Positions 16,949 through 26,707 of a stretch of DNA of 64,000 nt are shown here, piece by piece. Both the position numbers and the translations under genes were made by a program. The stretch's first letter is position 1; every line of letters begins with the position of its first letter. Source of the DNA: Williamsia serinedens (GTDB lineage: Bacteria > Actinomycetota > Actinomycetes > Mycobacteriales > Mycobacteriaceae); contig NZ_JAMTCG010000001.1 of the NCBI RefSeq assembly GCF_024171725.1, positions 62,001-126,000 on the forward strand. The letters are read 5' to 3'. A model generated the notes under the pieces. That model saw only the letters and a list, made by a program, of their open reading frames with translations, did no database searches and was not told the DNA's origin.

Positions 16949-18646
16949 TCAGACGAGCCAGGCGGCGGCGTTGGCGGGGAGCCTGCCGTCGACCAGCGGT
17001 GCGCTCGAGAGCAGCACCTCACCACCGGGCAGCCCGACGGGTGCGTCGGTGGTGTTCAGGGCGCAGACCAGGCGGCCGACCGACCGTCGGAAGGCCAGGC
17101 AGCCGGGGGGCGCCCCGTACCACTCGACCTCCTCGCCGGCGAACTCCGGCCGGGTGCGGCGCAGCTCGATCGCGAGGCGATGCAGCGACAACGTCGAGTC
17201 GACGTCCTCCAACTGGGCCTCCGCGGTGAGGTCTGCCCACCCCTCCGGCATCGGCAGCCACGTGTCGGCCGAGTCGCTGAACCCGTAGGGCGGTGTGTCA
17301 CCGGTCCACGGAACCGGGATGCGGCACCCGTCGCGACCACGGTTCGTGTGCCCCGACCGCTCCCACACCGGATCCTGCAGTGCCGAGTCCGGCAGGTCGA
17401 CGTTCGGCATGCCCAGTTCGGAGCCGTTGTAGAGGAACACCGTGCCCGGCAGCGCGAGCTCGACGAGCACCATCGCACGCGCGCGGTCCCGACCGACGTC
17501 CTCGGTCGTGCCCTCGGCGTAGCGGCTGACCTCCCGCTCGACGTCGTGGTTCGACAGCGTCCAGGTCGGCACCCCCTGCACGGAGTCGACGGCTTTCAGC
17601 GAGTTCTCGATCGCGTCGCGCACCGACTCGGCGGTGAAGTCGGCCTCGGCCAGGCGGAAGTTGAAGCCGAGGTGCAGCTCGTCGGGACGGACGTACTCGG
17701 CGAAGCGCTTGTTGTCGCGCACCCAGATCTCGCCAACGGTCACCGCGTCGGGGTACTCGTCCATCACCGTGCGGATCCGCTTGTGGATCGCGTGGACGCC
17801 CGGGTTGTTGAAGCGCGGGTCGTCGTCGTCGTTGATCAGCAGCCCGGTCTGCAGCTCCTCGGGCATGTCGGGCAGGCCCGGAGGCTTGGCCATCCCGTGG
17901 GCGACGTCGATGCGGAAGCCGTCGACGCCACGGTCCAGCCAGAACCGGAGGGTGGTGGCGAGGTCCTCGAAGACCTCGTCGTTCTCCCAGTTCAGATCGG
18001 GTTGCTCGGCCGCGAAGATGTGGAGGTACCACTGGCCGGGCGTGCCGTCGGGCTCGGTGACGCGGGTCCATGCGGGACCGCCGAAGATGCTCGGCCAGTT
18101 GTTGGGCGGTTCGTCACCGTTCTCGCCGCGTCCGTCGCGGAAGATGTAGCGCTCCCGTTCCCGGCTGCCCGGCTCGGCGGCGAGTGCCTCGACGAACCAC
18201 GGGTGCTGATCACTGGTGTGGTTGGGCACCAGGTCCATCGTCACCTTGATGTCCCGGGCGTGCGCCTCCTCGATGAGCGCGTCGAGGGCGCCGATGCCGC
18301 CGAAGAGCGGATCGATGTCCCGGGGATCGGAGACGTCGTAGCCGTGGTCGGCCATGGGGGAGCGCATGACGGGGCTGATCCAGAGTGCGTCCACGCCGAG
18401 GAGCTCCAGATACCCCAGCTTGTCGACGACGCCGGGCAGGTCCCCGACGCCGTCGCCGTCGCTGTCGGAGAAGGAGCGCGGGTAGATCTGGTAGAACACC
18501 GCGGTCGCCCACCAGGGCTTCGCGGCGTCACCCCCGTCGGCAGGCGTCGGGTCGGCGATCGTCGACGGCGCGTCGGGCGCGTCGGGGCTGTCCGGGGATC
18601 CGTCGGCGACGGAGACGTCCGGTGACTCGTCGTTCACGACGCCCAT
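16949..18646 (-). CDS. aglA: GH13 alpha-glucosidase
   Basis: Glycoside hydrolase family 13 enzyme of 565 residues, likely releasing glucose from alpha-1,4- or alpha-1,6-linked maltooligosaccharides or sucrose-like substrates in the cytosol. The four conserved regions are visible: DLVPNHTSDQHPWF, GFRIDVAHGM with the nucleophile Asp, GEIW with the acid/base Glu, and LSNHDVERE. Barrel entry is YQIYPRSFSDSDGDGVGDL. The first 42 residues are Asp/Pro/Ser-rich, look disordered and have no family counterpart, so an internal start is possible. No signal peptide. Position and length match Rv2471 (aglA), followed by glbO. It converges on the upstream operon through the repeat cluster. Confidence 0.9.
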   Translation of the reverse strand: MGVVNDESPDVSVADGSPDSPDAPDAPSTIADPTPADGGDAAKPWWATAVFYQIYPRSFSDSDGDGVGDLPGVVDKLGYLELLGVDALWISPVMRSPMADHGYDVSDPRDIDPLFGGIGALDALIEEAHARDIKVTMDLVPNHTSDQHPWFVEALAAEPGSRERERYIFRDGRGENGDEPPNNWPSIFGGPAWTRVTEPDGTPGQWYLHIFAAEQPDLNWENDEVFEDLATTLRFWLDRGVDGFRIDVAHGMAKPPGLPDMPEELQTGLLINDDDDPRFNNPGVHAIHKRIRTVMDEYPDAVTVGEIWVRDNKRFAEYVRPDELHLGFNFRLAEADFTAESVRDAIENSLKAVDSVQGVPTWTLSNHDVEREVSRYAEGTTEDVGRDRARAMVLVELALPGTVFLYNGSELGMPNVDLPDSALQDPVWERSGHTNRGRDGCRIPVPWTGDTPPYGFSDSADTWLPMPEGWADLTAEAQLEDVDSTLSLHRLAIELRRTRPEFAGEEVEWYGAPPGCLAFRRSVGRLVCALNTTDAPVGLPGGEVLLSSAPLVDGRLPANAAAWLV

Positions 18647-18783
18647 CTTGCCTCACCCGTCGCAGATGCCCGGGTGTCCACACGCGCGTGGCGTGGTGGC
18701 CCTCACAGACAGCCGGCGCGGGTGTCCTGCACCTCATCGGCTGTGCCCGTTGCGAATTGGCGGGCCGAGGACGCGCGCGAGCG

Positions 18784-19179
18784 TCAGAGCGGGCTGTTCA
18801 CCATCGACTGCGCGGCCATCTCCATGTAGTCGACGAGCGCCCGACGGTGGTCGGCGTCGAGGCGGTCGTCGCCGATCGACGCGATCGCGGTGTGCATGCA
18901 CCGCAACCACGCGTCCCGTTCCATCACGCCGATGCGGAACGGCTGGTGTCGCATCCGCAGCCGCGGGTGACCGCGTTCGTCGGAGTAGGTGCGGGGGCCA
19001 CCCCAGTACTGCTCGAGGAACATCCGCAGTCGGCGCTCGGCGCCCTCGAGGTCGTCCTCGGGGTAGAGCGGGCGGAGGATCTCGTCGCGGGCCACCTCGG
19101 CGTAGAAGCGCCGGGTGAGGTCGGCGAAGGTGTCGGCCCCGCCGACCGCGTCGTAGAACGTCTCGCTGGCCTCGGTCAC
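18784..19179 (-). CDS. glbO: Truncated haemoglobin O
   Basis: Group II truncated haemoglobin of 131 residues that binds oxygen and peroxides; implicated in respiration or oxidative and nitrosative protection. Family residues align with mycobacterial trHbO: Tyr B10 (Y26), Tyr CD1 (Y39), proximal His F8 (H78) and Trp G8 (W91). The segment [20 protein letters not shown] is nearly invariant in trHbO. The GTG at 19179 was chosen because length then matches the 128-residue Rv2470 and a GACACT -10-like hexamer lies 6 nt upstream. An ATG 18 nt further upstream is the alternative. The gene lies beside aglA, as Rv2470 beside Rv2471, with no obvious co-transcription signal. Confidence 0.95.
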   Translation of the reverse strand: MTEASETFYDAVGGADTFADLTRRFYAEVARDEILRPLYPEDDLEGAERRLRMFLEQYWGGPRTYSDERGHPRLRMRHQPFRIGVMERDAWLRCMHTAIASIGDDRLDADHRRALVDYMEMAAQSMVNSPL

Positions 19180-19377
19180 GCCACCAGTGTCCCGCATCGA
19201 CCGCGCGGCGCGGTCGGGCGCCCACGTCGCCCGACGGTCACCGGGGCGTCACCGCACGGACACCCGCGTCACCTCCCCGACGGCGTGTCCCCCCGCATAA
19301 AGCCATGCGCAGGCGCGACGAACGTGGTGCACTGGTGCGGGCGAGGGCATCGACACCCTCGGACGCTCGGAGGACGG

Positions 19378-20022
19378 ATGGCGCGCACGCGGTCGCAGCA
19401 GTCGGAGGTCGTGACCCCGATCGTCGGCGGCGCACGCCATCCCACCGACCCCGTCTCCACCCCGGACGCGCCGCAGCGCGCCGACATGGGCCGCGGCGGC
19501 GCGGTCTGGGGCAAGCACCGGGTCCTGCTCCTCAACGCCACCTATGAGCCGCTGACCGCCATATCCATCCGACGGGCGGTCGTGCTGGTGCTCCGCGAGC
19601 GCGCCGACGTCGTCCACACCGACGAGCGCGGGCCGGCGATCCACTCCGCCGACGTCTCCATGCCCGTGCCGTCGGTGATACGGCTGCGCACCTACGTCCG
19701 CGTGCCCTACCGCGCGAAGATCCCGATGACCCGCGCCGCGCTCATGCACCGCGACCGTTTCCGCTGCGGGTACTGCGGGGCGAAGGCCGACACGATCGAC
19801 CACGTCGTGCCACGCAGCCGCGGCGGGGCGCACAACTGGGAGAACTGCGTCGCGTGCTGCGCCTCGTGCAACCACCGGAAGGCCGACCGCCTGCTGTCGG
19901 AGCTCGGGTGGACCCTGCGCACCGCGCTCACGCCGCCCAAGGGCCGCCACTGGCGGTTGCTCGCCACGGTCAAGGAGATCGACCCGTCGTGGTCGCAGTA
20001 CATCGACGTCGGCGCCGCCTGA
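19378..20022 (+). CDS. HNH endonuclease domain protein
   Basis: Protein of 214 residues with a C-terminal HNH nuclease fold. Zinc-binding CGYC is followed by IDHVVPRSRGGAHNWENCV and CASCNHRKADR, so the His-Asn-His metal site and four structural cysteines (two CxxC pairs) are all present. The N-terminal 60 residues look disordered. An intervening conserved part (VLLLNATYEPL to VPYRAKIPMTR) is typical of the actinobacterial family around Rv2469c. The ATG has an AGGACGG ribosome site. A chromosomal housekeeping gene rather than a mobile or restriction gene is suggested by conserved synteny with glbO and pepN; no methylase lies nearby. Substrate unknown. Confidence 0.88.
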   Translation: MARTRSQQSEVVTPIVGGARHPTDPVSTPDAPQRADMGRGGAVWGKHRVLLLNATYEPLTAISIRRAVVLVLRERADVVHTDERGPAIHSADVSMPVPSVIRLRTYVRVPYRAKIPMTRAALMHRDRFRCGYCGAKADTIDHVVPRSRGGAHNWENCVACCASCNHRKADRLLSELGWTLRTALTPPKGRHWRLLATVKEIDPSWSQYIDVGAA

Positions 20023-20141
20023 CGTCGCTCCCGACGACGCGTGCTCGGAGCCAACGACACGGCGTCGTACCCGGCTGGGCCACGGCGGTGCGGTTCGGAT
20101 AGGTTTTCCCCGAACACTCCCGGAGAAGGGTCTCGAGGCTG

Positions 20142-20396
20142 ATGGAAGATCTCATCATCGCAATCGGGCTGCCCGTGACGATCATCTGCATCATCGCGGT
20201 CGTCCTGTGCGTCCTGTCCATGGCGTGGGCCTTCGGGTCGGGGCACAAGCCCACCGTCCGCTACACCCTGGACAAGGAGTGGGATCGTGAGCCGCTGCTG
20301 TTCAGCGCGGTCGACGTCGCCCCGGTCGCCCCGCCGGCGCATCACGAGCCGTCCACCGACGAGCTGACCGGAGGTTCCGCACATGGCAAGTGGTGA
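20142..20396 (+). CDS. ctaJ: Probable aa3-type cytochrome oxidase subunit CtaJ
   Basis: Single-pass membrane protein of 84 residues. A hydrophobic helix spans about residues 4-30. The soluble tail contains RYTLDKEWDREPLLFSAVD, a pattern I recall from CtaJ, a small subunit found in the mycobacterial bcc-aa3 supercomplex. Its position between the HNH gene and the DUF5130 gene, upstream of pepN, matches the corresponding small gene in mycobacteria. A TAGGTT -10 (20100-20105) lies 42 nt before the ATG. The 3' end overlaps the DUF5130 start by 14 nt. The identity rests on recollected pattern and synteny. Confidence 0.65.
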   Translation: MEDLIIAIGLPVTIICIIAVVLCVLSMAWAFGSGHKPTVRYTLDKEWDREPLLFSAVDVAPVAPPAHHEPSTDELTGGSAHGKW

Positions 20397-20856
20397 GATC
20401 AAGCCGGTCGTCACCGACCCCGACGCGTTGCCGCTGGGCCACGTCGTCACCACCAGTGGGCGCATCTCCGCCGCCCGCACACCCGGCTCGGCCCCGGAGA
20501 CACCGCCGTTCGACCGCGACGAGCTCGTCGCGCTCGACGAGGCGCTGTCGAACGCCACCGAGCTCGCCATGGTCCGGTTCTCGGTCTACATCGGCGACCT
20601 CGGCGGCGATCCCGTCGCCAAGGCGGGGGAGATCCTGCCGCAGGTGCCCGAGCCCGAGCACGCCGCGCTGATCGCCGTCTCGCCGAACAGCAAGGACGTG
20701 GTGGTCGTCTCGGGGCGGCAGGTCGCCGACCGCATCAACGACCGGGTCGCCCAGCTCGGGGTGACGGCCGCGATCGCCGGTTTCCGCGAGAACGATCTCA
20801 TCGACGGGGTGATCGCCGCTCTGCGCGTCATGGCCACCGCGGTGGCCCGCTCCTGA
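20383..20856 (+). CDS. DUF5130-like protein (Rv2468c position)
   Basis: Soluble protein of 157 residues. The core (about 40-155) is alpha/beta and resembles TPM-type folds (VRFSVYIGDLGGDPVAKAGE, HAALIAVSPNSKDVVVVSG). There is no signal peptide. A GGAGG ribosome site 8 nt upstream lies within the end of ctaJ, and the genes overlap by 14 nt, so the two are co-translated. Conserved pairing with ctaJ makes a role near respiratory-complex assembly conceivable, but no function is established. A strong hairpin follows the stop and separates it from the convergent pepN gene. Confidence 0.7.
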   Translation: MASGEIKPVVTDPDALPLGHVVTTSGRISAARTPGSAPETPPFDRDELVALDEALSNATELAMVRFSVYIGDLGGDPVAKAGEILPQVPEPEHAALIAVSPNSKDVVVVSGRQVADRINDRVAQLGVTAAIAGFRENDLIDGVIAALRVMATAVARS

Positions 20857-20878
20857 TCCCAGGCCCACACGTCCCGCC

Positions 20879-20913
20879 GTCCGGCGCCCGACCTCTCCGG
20901 TCGGGCGCCGGAC
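20879..20913. terminator. Bidirectional terminator between DUF5130 gene and pepN
   Basis: Perfect 15-bp stem (GTCCGGCGCCCGACC and its complement) with loop TCTCC, placed between two convergent genes. No U-tract on either side. Confidence 0.75.
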
Positions 20914-20928
20914 GCGTTCGTGGGGCGG

Positions 20929-23514
20929 TCAGCCCTCGCCGCGGTCCGCCCGGCGGATGCGCAGGGACCGGGCGACGGTGTCCCGGCCCTCGAGGACCAG
21001 ACGCCGCAGCGCCGGCGGGTGGTCGCCCGTGAGGAACTCGTCGGCGCGGGACAGCGCGTCGTCGTCGATCGCCCACTGCGGGTACAGGCCGATGACCACG
21101 CTCTGCGCGACCTCGCTCGAGCGCCGACGCCACACGTCGGCGACAGCGTCGAAGTACTTCTCGACGTAGGGCTCCAGCAGGTGCTCCTGTCCGGGGCGTG
21201 CGAAGCCCGCGATGATCGCGCGGCCCACCGTGTTCGACAGCGAGTCGTCGGTGACGACGCGGTCCCAGGCGTTCTTCTTCGCCTCGGCGAGAGGCCGCGC
21301 GGCGCGGGCGGTCTCCGCCTTGCGCGCACCCGCGGCGGTGTTGTCGCGCTGCGCCTCGGCGTCGATGACCGGCGTGCTGTCCGGGTCCTCGTCGACGGCG
21401 CCTGCCGTCGCCAGTGCGGTCAGGACCGACCACCGCAGGTCGGTGTCCACGACGAGCCCCGGCAGGCCGACCGACGCGGGGTCGTCGCCGTCGAGCAGGG
21501 ACCGCAGCACCGCGACGACGTCGTCGTCCACCAGGCCCGACAGGAGGGCGCCGACGAACGCCAGCTGGTGGTCGGAGCCGGCCTCGGCGTCGCGCGCCAG
21601 CTCCAGCATCCGTCGGCTGAACCGCGGCCACCCGGTCCCCACGGCCCACTCGGGGTCGGCGTACCGGTCGATCGCGGTCTGCGCCTGCATCAGGACCCGC
21701 TGCACGACCGCGATCTCGGTCTCGGCCCCGATGCCGCGCAGGACCAGCTCCACGAAGTCGCGTGGGCGCATCGTGGCGGCGCGGGTCTGTTCCCATGCCG
21801 CCGACCACACCAGCGTGCGGGGCAACGACTCGGTGATGTCGGCGATGCGCTCGGTGGCGACCCGCCACGAGTCGTCGTCGAATCCGATGGTGCAGTAGGT
21901 CAGGTCGTCGTCGTTGAGCAGCACCAGCGCGCCCCGCGGGACGCCGACGAGGTCGGGCACGTCCGTCCGTTCGCCCTCCACGTCGAGCTCGACACGGTGG
22001 GCGCGCACCAGCTTCCCGTCCTCGTCGTCGTAGACACCGATCGCGATCCGGTGCATCCGGGTCTCGCCGGCGCCGGGTTCCGCGCCGGTCTGCACGACGG
22101 TGAACGACGAGAACGCGCCGGAGTCGTCGACGGTGAACTCCGGGCGCAGACCCGTGATCCCGGTGGTGCGCAGCCAGGTGTCACCCCAGTCCGACAGGTC
22201 CCGGCCCGACGACCGTTCGAGCGCCCCGACGAGATCGGCGAAGGTGGCGTTGCCGAACCGGTGGGCCGTGAAGTAGTCGCGCAGACCGGCGAGGAAGTCC
22301 TCGAGGCCGACGTAGGCGACGAGCTGCTTGAGGACCGATGCGCCCTTGGCGTAGGTGATGCCGTCGAAGTTGACCTCCACCGCGGCGATGTCGGGGATGT
22401 CCGCGGCGACGGGGTGGGTCGAGGGCAACTGGTCCTGGCGGTAGGCCCACGACTTGTCCACGGTGGCGAACGTGGTCCAGGCGGTCGTGTACTCGGTCGC
22501 CTCGGACTGGCAGAGCACGGAGGCGAAGGTCGCGAAGGACTCGTTGAGCCACAGGTCATCCCACCACCGCATGGTGACGAGGTCGCCGAACCACATGTGC
22601 GCCATCTCGTGGAGGATGGTCTCCGCCCGGCGTTCGTAGAGGGCCTTGGTCACCTTCGACCGGAAGACGTAGTCCTCGAGATAGGTGACCGCCCCGGCGT
22701 TCTCCATCGCGCCGGCGTTGAACTCGGGCACGAACAGCTGGTCGTACTTGCCGAACGCGTAGGGCACACCGAAGTTCCGGTGGTAGAACTCGAACCCCTG
22801 CTTGGTCTCGGTGAACACCCGCTCGGGGTCCATGTGCTCGGACAGCGATGCGCGGCAGTAGATCCCGAGCGGGATGGTCCCGTGATCGTCGCTGTAGGTG
22901 TCCTCCCACCGTGCGTAGGGACCGGCGATCAGCGCGACCAGGTAGGTGCTCATCGGCTCGGTGGGGCGGAAGCGATGCACGCCCGGCTCGGAGGCGAGTG
23001 TCTCGACCGGTGCGGCGTTGGTGATCACCTGCCAGTCCTGCGGCGCCGTGACGCCGATCGTGAAGGTGGACTTGAGGTCCGGCTGGTCGAAGCAGGCGAA
23101 CATGCGCTTGGCGTCGGCCGTCTCGAACTGCGAGTAGAGGTACACCGCGCCGTCCGAGGGGTCGACGAAGCGGTGCAAACCCTCGCCGGTGTTCGAGTAC
23201 AGGCACCGCGCGACGACGGTCAGCTCGTTCTGTGCGGCCAGATCGGGGAGGTCGATGCCGTGTTCGGGGTCGTACCCGGAGACGTCGAGTTCGGTGCCGT
23301 TCAGCGTCGCCGACTCGACGGAGTCGGCCACGAGGTCGATGAACGTCGACGCGCCCGCGGTCGCGTCGAACGTCACCGTCGTCGTGGACGCGAACGTCCG
23401 CTCACCGGGTCCGCCGGAGCCGTCGGTGAGGTCGAGGTCGACGGCGTACCCGGTGACGGTGATCGTCTGGGCACGCTCGACGGCGGCGTCGCGGGTGAGA
23501 TTGGGTGCGGTCAC
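20929..23514 (-). CDS. pepN: Aminopeptidase N (M1 family)
   Basis: Cytosolic zinc aminopeptidase of 861 residues, the same length as M. tuberculosis Rv2467. It removes N-terminal residues from peptides downstream of Clp proteolysis. The exopeptidase motif GAMENAGAV precedes the zinc site HEMAH at 302-306, and the third ligand Glu325 lies in LWLNESFAT. The C-terminal half is the helical ERAP1-like domain. The GTG at 23514 is chosen because AAGGGGA lies 6 nt upstream and the length then matches; an in-frame extension of 26 codons lacks conservation. Downstream is the shared hairpin with DUF5130. The divergent neighbour is the nitroreductase-like gene. Confidence 0.95.
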   Translation of the reverse strand: MTAPNLTRDAAVERAQTITVTGYAVDLDLTDGSGGPGERTFASTTTVTFDATAGASTFIDLVADSVESATLNGTELDVSGYDPEHGIDLPDLAAQNELTVVARCLYSNTGEGLHRFVDPSDGAVYLYSQFETADAKRMFACFDQPDLKSTFTIGVTAPQDWQVITNAAPVETLASEPGVHRFRPTEPMSTYLVALIAGPYARWEDTYSDDHGTIPLGIYCRASLSEHMDPERVFTETKQGFEFYHRNFGVPYAFGKYDQLFVPEFNAGAMENAGAVTYLEDYVFRSKVTKALYERRAETILHEMAHMWFGDLVTMRWWDDLWLNESFATFASVLCQSEATEYTTAWTTFATVDKSWAYRQDQLPSTHPVAADIPDIAAVEVNFDGITYAKGASVLKQLVAYVGLEDFLAGLRDYFTAHRFGNATFADLVGALERSSGRDLSDWGDTWLRTTGITGLRPEFTVDDSGAFSSFTVVQTGAEPGAGETRMHRIAIGVYDDEDGKLVRAHRVELDVEGERTDVPDLVGVPRGALVLLNDDDLTYCTIGFDDDSWRVATERIADITESLPRTLVWSAAWEQTRAATMRPRDFVELVLRGIGAETEIAVVQRVLMQAQTAIDRYADPEWAVGTGWPRFSRRMLELARDAEAGSDHQLAFVGALLSGLVDDDVVAVLRSLLDGDDPASVGLPGLVVDTDLRWSVLTALATAGAVDEDPDSTPVIDAEAQRDNTAAGARKAETARAARPLAEAKKNAWDRVVTDDSLSNTVGRAIIAGFARPGQEHLLEPYVEKYFDAVADVWRRRSSEVAQSVVIGLYPQWAIDDDALSRADEFLTGDHPPALRRLVLEGRDTVARSLRIRRADRGEG

Positions 23515-23679
23515 GGCGGATCCCCTTCGAGGGTGTCGGTGGTGGTTCACACTTACCCCATCACCGGTGCGAGTGGTCGCGCGGAGCGGCACGGGAATGC
23601 CGACGACCGCCCCCGGTTGTATCCCGATGGACCTGTAGGACCCCGACGGCGCCGTGTGAGCGCAGACGAGGAGACATCC

Positions 23680-24324
23680 ATGACCGCCACCGACACCGCA
23701 CCGTCCGCGTCGGACGCGTCGACGCGCGACCGCGTCGACTTCTGGCTCGACCCCCTGTGCCCCTGGTGCTGGATCACCTCACGCTGGATCCTCGAGGTCG
23801 AGAAGGTCCGCGACGTCGACGTGAACTTCCACATCATGAGCCTGGCCGTGCTCAACGAGGGCAAGGACATCCCGGCCGAGTACGCCGAGCGGTTGAAGCC
23901 GGCGTGGCGACCCGTCCGCGTGCTGCAGGCCGCGGTGGACGCCCACGGTCACGAGGTCCTCGACCCGCTGTACACCGCGATGGGCACCCAGATCCACAAC
24001 CGTGGCGTGTCCGACTACGACGCCGCGATCGCGGCGGCGCTGGCCGACGCCGGGCTGCCCACCGATCTCGCCTCCGCCGCGGACTCCGACGAGTACGACG
24101 AGGCCATCCGGAAGAGCCACCACGAGGGCATGGACAAGGTCGGCGACGACGTCGGTACCCCCACAATCCACATCAACGACGTCGCCTTCTTCGGCCCCGT
24201 GCTCTCGCGGATCCCGCGCGGCGAGGACGCGGGCCGGGTGTGGGACGGCGCCGTTGCGCTGGCGAGCTACCCGCACTTCTTCGAGCTCAAGCGCAGCCGC
24301 GACGAGGACCCGCAGTTCGACTGA
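23680..24324 (+). CDS. DsbA-like mycothiol-dependent nitroreductase (Rv2466c type)
   Basis: Thioredoxin-fold protein of 214 residues with the active-site motif CPWC (C27 and C30) in [10 protein letters not shown], followed by the helical insertion typical of DsbA/FrnE proteins. The cis-Pro loop is GTPTIHI. The Rv2466c orthologue of M. tuberculosis is a mycothiol-dependent reductase that activates nitro prodrugs such as TP053. There is no signal peptide, so it acts in the cytosol. An AGGAGA ribosome site precedes the ATG. It diverges from pepN, as Rv2466c does from Rv2467, and is followed by a hairpin and rpiB. The physiological substrate is unknown. Confidence 0.85.
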   Translation: MTATDTAPSASDASTRDRVDFWLDPLCPWCWITSRWILEVEKVRDVDVNFHIMSLAVLNEGKDIPAEYAERLKPAWRPVRVLQAAVDAHGHEVLDPLYTAMGTQIHNRGVSDYDAAIAAALADAGLPTDLASAADSDEYDEAIRKSHHEGMDKVGDDVGTPTIHINDVAFFGPVLSRIPRGEDAGRVWDGAVALASYPHFFELKRSRDEDPQFD

Positions 24325-24338
24325 GGCAGACGCTCCCG

Positions 24339-24369
24339 GCGGGCCGCTGACCAGGCGGTCGCGGCCCGC
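24339..24369 (+). terminator. Hairpin after the nitroreductase gene
   Basis: Perfect 9-bp arms GCGGGCCGC/GCGGCCCGC with a 13-nt loop, 14 nt after the stop; no U-tract. It may reduce read-through into rpiB. Confidence 0.5.
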
Positions 24370-24393
24370 GGGGCACCTGTCATGCTGGTCGCC

Positions 24394-24867
24394 ATGCGCG
24401 TCTACCTGGGTGCCGACCACGCCGGCTTCGAGTTGAAGAACACCATCGCCGACCACCTGCGGTCCGCGGGTCATGACGTCGTCGACTGCGGTGCGCACGT
24501 CTACGACGCCGCCGACGACTACCCCGCCTTCTGCATCGCCGCGGCCCAGCGGACCGTCGCCGACCCGGGCAGCCTCGGGATCGTCCTCGGCGGGAGCGGC
24601 AACGGTGAGCAGATCGCGGCGAACAAGGTCCCGGGTGCGCGGTGTGCGCTGGCCTGGAGCGTCGAAACCGCCCAGCTCGCCCGGCAGCACAACAACGCCC
24701 AGCTGATGGGTATCGGCGGCCGGATGCACTCCACCGAGGAGGCGTTGGCCATCGTGGACGCGTTCCTCGCCACCCCGTGGTCGGAGGAGCCGCGCCACCA
24801 GCGTCGCATCGACATCCTGGCGGAGTACGAGACCACCCACGAGGCCCCCGCGGTCCCCGAGAGCTGA
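24394..24867 (+). CDS. rpiB: Ribose-5-phosphate isomerase B
   Basis: Interconverts ribose 5-phosphate and ribulose 5-phosphate in the pentose phosphate pathway; 157 residues. GADHAGFELK near the N-terminus binds the phosphate. LGGSGNGEQIAANK carries Glu72, which serves as the base in the mycobacterial subtype that lacks the E. coli active-site Cys. A C-terminal NAQLMGIGGRMH follows. The second in-frame ATG (24394) is used because the fold starts at MRVYLGADH. It is co-oriented with nei2, 25 nt downstream, matching Rv2465c-Rv2464c. Pentose metabolism and DNA repair have no obvious link; co-transcription seems conserved by position. Confidence 0.95.
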   Translation: MRVYLGADHAGFELKNTIADHLRSAGHDVVDCGAHVYDAADDYPAFCIAAAQRTVADPGSLGIVLGGSGNGEQIAANKVPGARCALAWSVETAQLARQHNNAQLMGIGGRMHSTEEALAIVDAFLATPWSEEPRHQRRIDILAEYETTHEAPAVPES

Positions 24868-24892
24868 CCCGGGGCGGGGGAGAGGAGGACCG

Positions 24893-25687
24893 ATGCCCGA
24901 GGGGCACACCGTCCATCGTCTCGCCCGCCTGCACACGCGCCGCTTCCGCAACACCCCGGTCCGGGTCTCGAGTCCGCAGGGCCGGTTCGTGGCCGAGGCC
25001 GAGCGCCTGGACGGCCAGGTCTTCGCCCGCGCCGAGGCGTGGGGCAAGCACCTGGTGCACGAGTACGCCTCGGGCGACATGGTGCACGTCCACCTCGGGC
25101 TCTACGGCAAGTTCAGCGACGTCCCCGCACCGATGGACCCGCCCGTGGGCCAGGTCCGGATGCGCATCGAGAGCGACACGCGCGGAGTGGATCTCCGCGG
25201 ACCGACCGCCTGCGAGTACTTCACCCCGGCGGACCTCGACGCGCTCGTCGCGCGTCTCGGGCCGGACCCGCTGCGACCCGACGCCGACCCCGATCGCGCC
25301 TTCGCCCGGATCCACCGGTCGAAGCGGGCGTTGGGCTCGATGCTGATGGACCAGAAGGTGATCGCCGGCGTGGGCAACGTCTACCGCGCCGAGGTGTTGT
25401 TCCGACACGGCGTGCACCCGATGCGCCCCGGCACCGACGTCGACGAGGCCGTGTGGCAGGACATGTGGGACGACATCGTCGAGCTCATGGCCGTCGGGGT
25501 GCGCAAGGGCAAGATCATCACCATCCGCCCCCAGGACGACCACGGGCCACGTGGCCTGCGCGGTCGGCCCCGCAGCTACGTCTACCGCCGTCGTGGTGAA
25601 CCGTGTCGCATCTGCGGGACGACGGTCCTCGGCGAGGTGATGGAGGGCCGGAACCTGTTCTGGTGCCCCACCTGTCAACCCGACTGA
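24893..25687 (+). CDS. nei2: Fpg/Nei-family DNA glycosylase Nei2
   Basis: Bifunctional base-excision repair enzyme removing oxidised pyrimidines and cleaving abasic sites; 264 residues. MPEGHTVHR gives the catalytic Pro2 and Glu3 after Met removal, PEGHT being typical of Nei rather than Fpg (PELPE). The helix-two-turn-helix includes MDQKVIAGVGNVYRAE. A C-terminal zinc finger CRIC...CPTC is intact. A strong GAGGAGG site lies 6 nt before the ATG. The order rpiB-nei2 matches Rv2465c-Rv2464c. A separate fpg is present at 58878-59771, so the window encodes two glycosylases of this superfamily with different substrate preferences. Confidence 0.92.
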   Translation: MPEGHTVHRLARLHTRRFRNTPVRVSSPQGRFVAEAERLDGQVFARAEAWGKHLVHEYASGDMVHVHLGLYGKFSDVPAPMDPPVGQVRMRIESDTRGVDLRGPTACEYFTPADLDALVARLGPDPLRPDADPDRAFARIHRSKRALGSMLMDQKVIAGVGNVYRAEVLFRHGVHPMRPGTDVDEAVWQDMWDDIVELMAVGVRKGKIITIRPQDDHGPRGLRGRPRSYVYRRRGEPCRICGTTVLGEVMEGRNLFWCPTCQPD

Positions 25688-25748
25688 GCCCCAGCGCTCA
25701 CCGGTCCGCCAGGGAGTTCTTGCCGTTCTCACACGATCGGGGCGCACC

Positions 25749-26663
25749 ATGGTGGGCATGGAGACGGTGACCGTGCTGGTGGTCGGCGGTACCGGGGAGG
25801 CCACGCCGACCGATCCGCCGCAGCCGGTGCGCGGTCTCCTCCGGTGCGTCGTCGACGATCTCGACGCCCGCTTCGACGCCCGGTGGGTCGCCTATCCCGC
25901 CAGCTACGGCCCGGTCCCCGTCCCGGACGGACCGAGTTTCGCCGACAGTGTGGCCGCCGGTGTGAGGTCCCTGCGCGCGGCGATCGCCGCGACACACGGC
26001 CCATGGGCGGTGATCGGCTACTCGCAGGGCTGTGTGGTCATCCGAGAAGCACTGGCCGACAACCCGTCTCGACCGCCTGTGGCGATCGGGCTCGTCGCCG
26101 ACCCGCACCAGCCGGCCGGCTGCGTCCGCGAATGCGACGGCCACGGCGTGGCCGGACCCGGCCGACCGCTGCCCGACGTCCCGACGATGTGGATCGGCGA
26201 CCGCGACGACGTCATCTGCAACGCCAGCCCCGACTCGCTGGTCCGCGACGTCGCCGACCTCACACGGTCGCTCACGACGACACACCCCGGCGCGTGGGTG
26301 TCGACGATGCTGCGGGCGATCCGCACCGGCGCGATGCAGAACGCACGGTCGACGTCGTTCCGGCCGGCCCAGTGGCGTCGCGACATGACCCGTCTCGCGA
26401 CCGCGGCCCGCGAGGTACGCGGATATCTGCCGTGCAGCCTGCGGATCGGGCCGATCACCCTGCGCAACCCGACAGGGGGTCGACACGTCGCCTACGCCAC
26501 CGACCGTAGCGACGACGCCGCAGCGCTCACCGGCTGCGCCGCGCTGGCCGCCTGGCTCCAGGTCGTCGCGACCGTGCATCTCGGACCGCTCGACACGACG
26601 ACGTTTGCGCCGTCGTCATCTGCTCGACACGCGGATGGACCGGTGCTGGGCGACACTGGGTGA
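25749..26663 (+). CDS. Cutinase-like alpha/beta hydrolase without signal peptide
   Basis: Serine hydrolase of 304 residues. The nucleophile elbow is GYSQG with Ser92, the acid is within DRDDVIC (Asp153 or Asp154), and the likely His is His246 in [10 protein letters not shown]. This order is as in cutinases, PE-PPE hydrolases and mycobacteriophage LysB. The chain begins directly with a beta strand ([14 protein letters not shown]), so there is no secretion signal. The last 20 residues look disordered. An alternative start at the second Met (25758) is possible. It lies alone between nei2 and sthA; its GTGA end touches an alternative sthA start. Substrate, probably a lipid ester, is unknown. Confidence 0.7.
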   Translation: MVGMETVTVLVVGGTGEATPTDPPQPVRGLLRCVVDDLDARFDARWVAYPASYGPVPVPDGPSFADSVAAGVRSLRAAIAATHGPWAVIGYSQGCVVIREALADNPSRPPVAIGLVADPHQPAGCVRECDGHGVAGPGRPLPDVPTMWIGDRDDVICNASPDSLVRDVADLTRSLTTTHPGAWVSTMLRAIRTGAMQNARSTSFRPAQWRRDMTRLATAAREVRGYLPCSLRIGPITLRNPTGGRHVAYATDRSDDAAALTGCAALAAWLQVVATVHLGPLDTTTFAPSSSARHADGPVLGDTG

Positions 26664-26707
26664 GCCGCCGCCCGGTGGCGTCGGGCGTCGACCAACGGAG
26701 CGTGACC

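Noticed and set aside
19378-20022. HNH protein as part of a restriction or defence system
   Set aside because: No methylase or other defence partner; the gene sits in a conserved housekeeping order with glbO, ctaJ and pepN.
25749-26663. Prophage remnant based on LysB-like hydrolase
   Set aside because: No integrase, structural or other phage gene, no att-like repeats near a tRNA, and codon use matches the neighbours.
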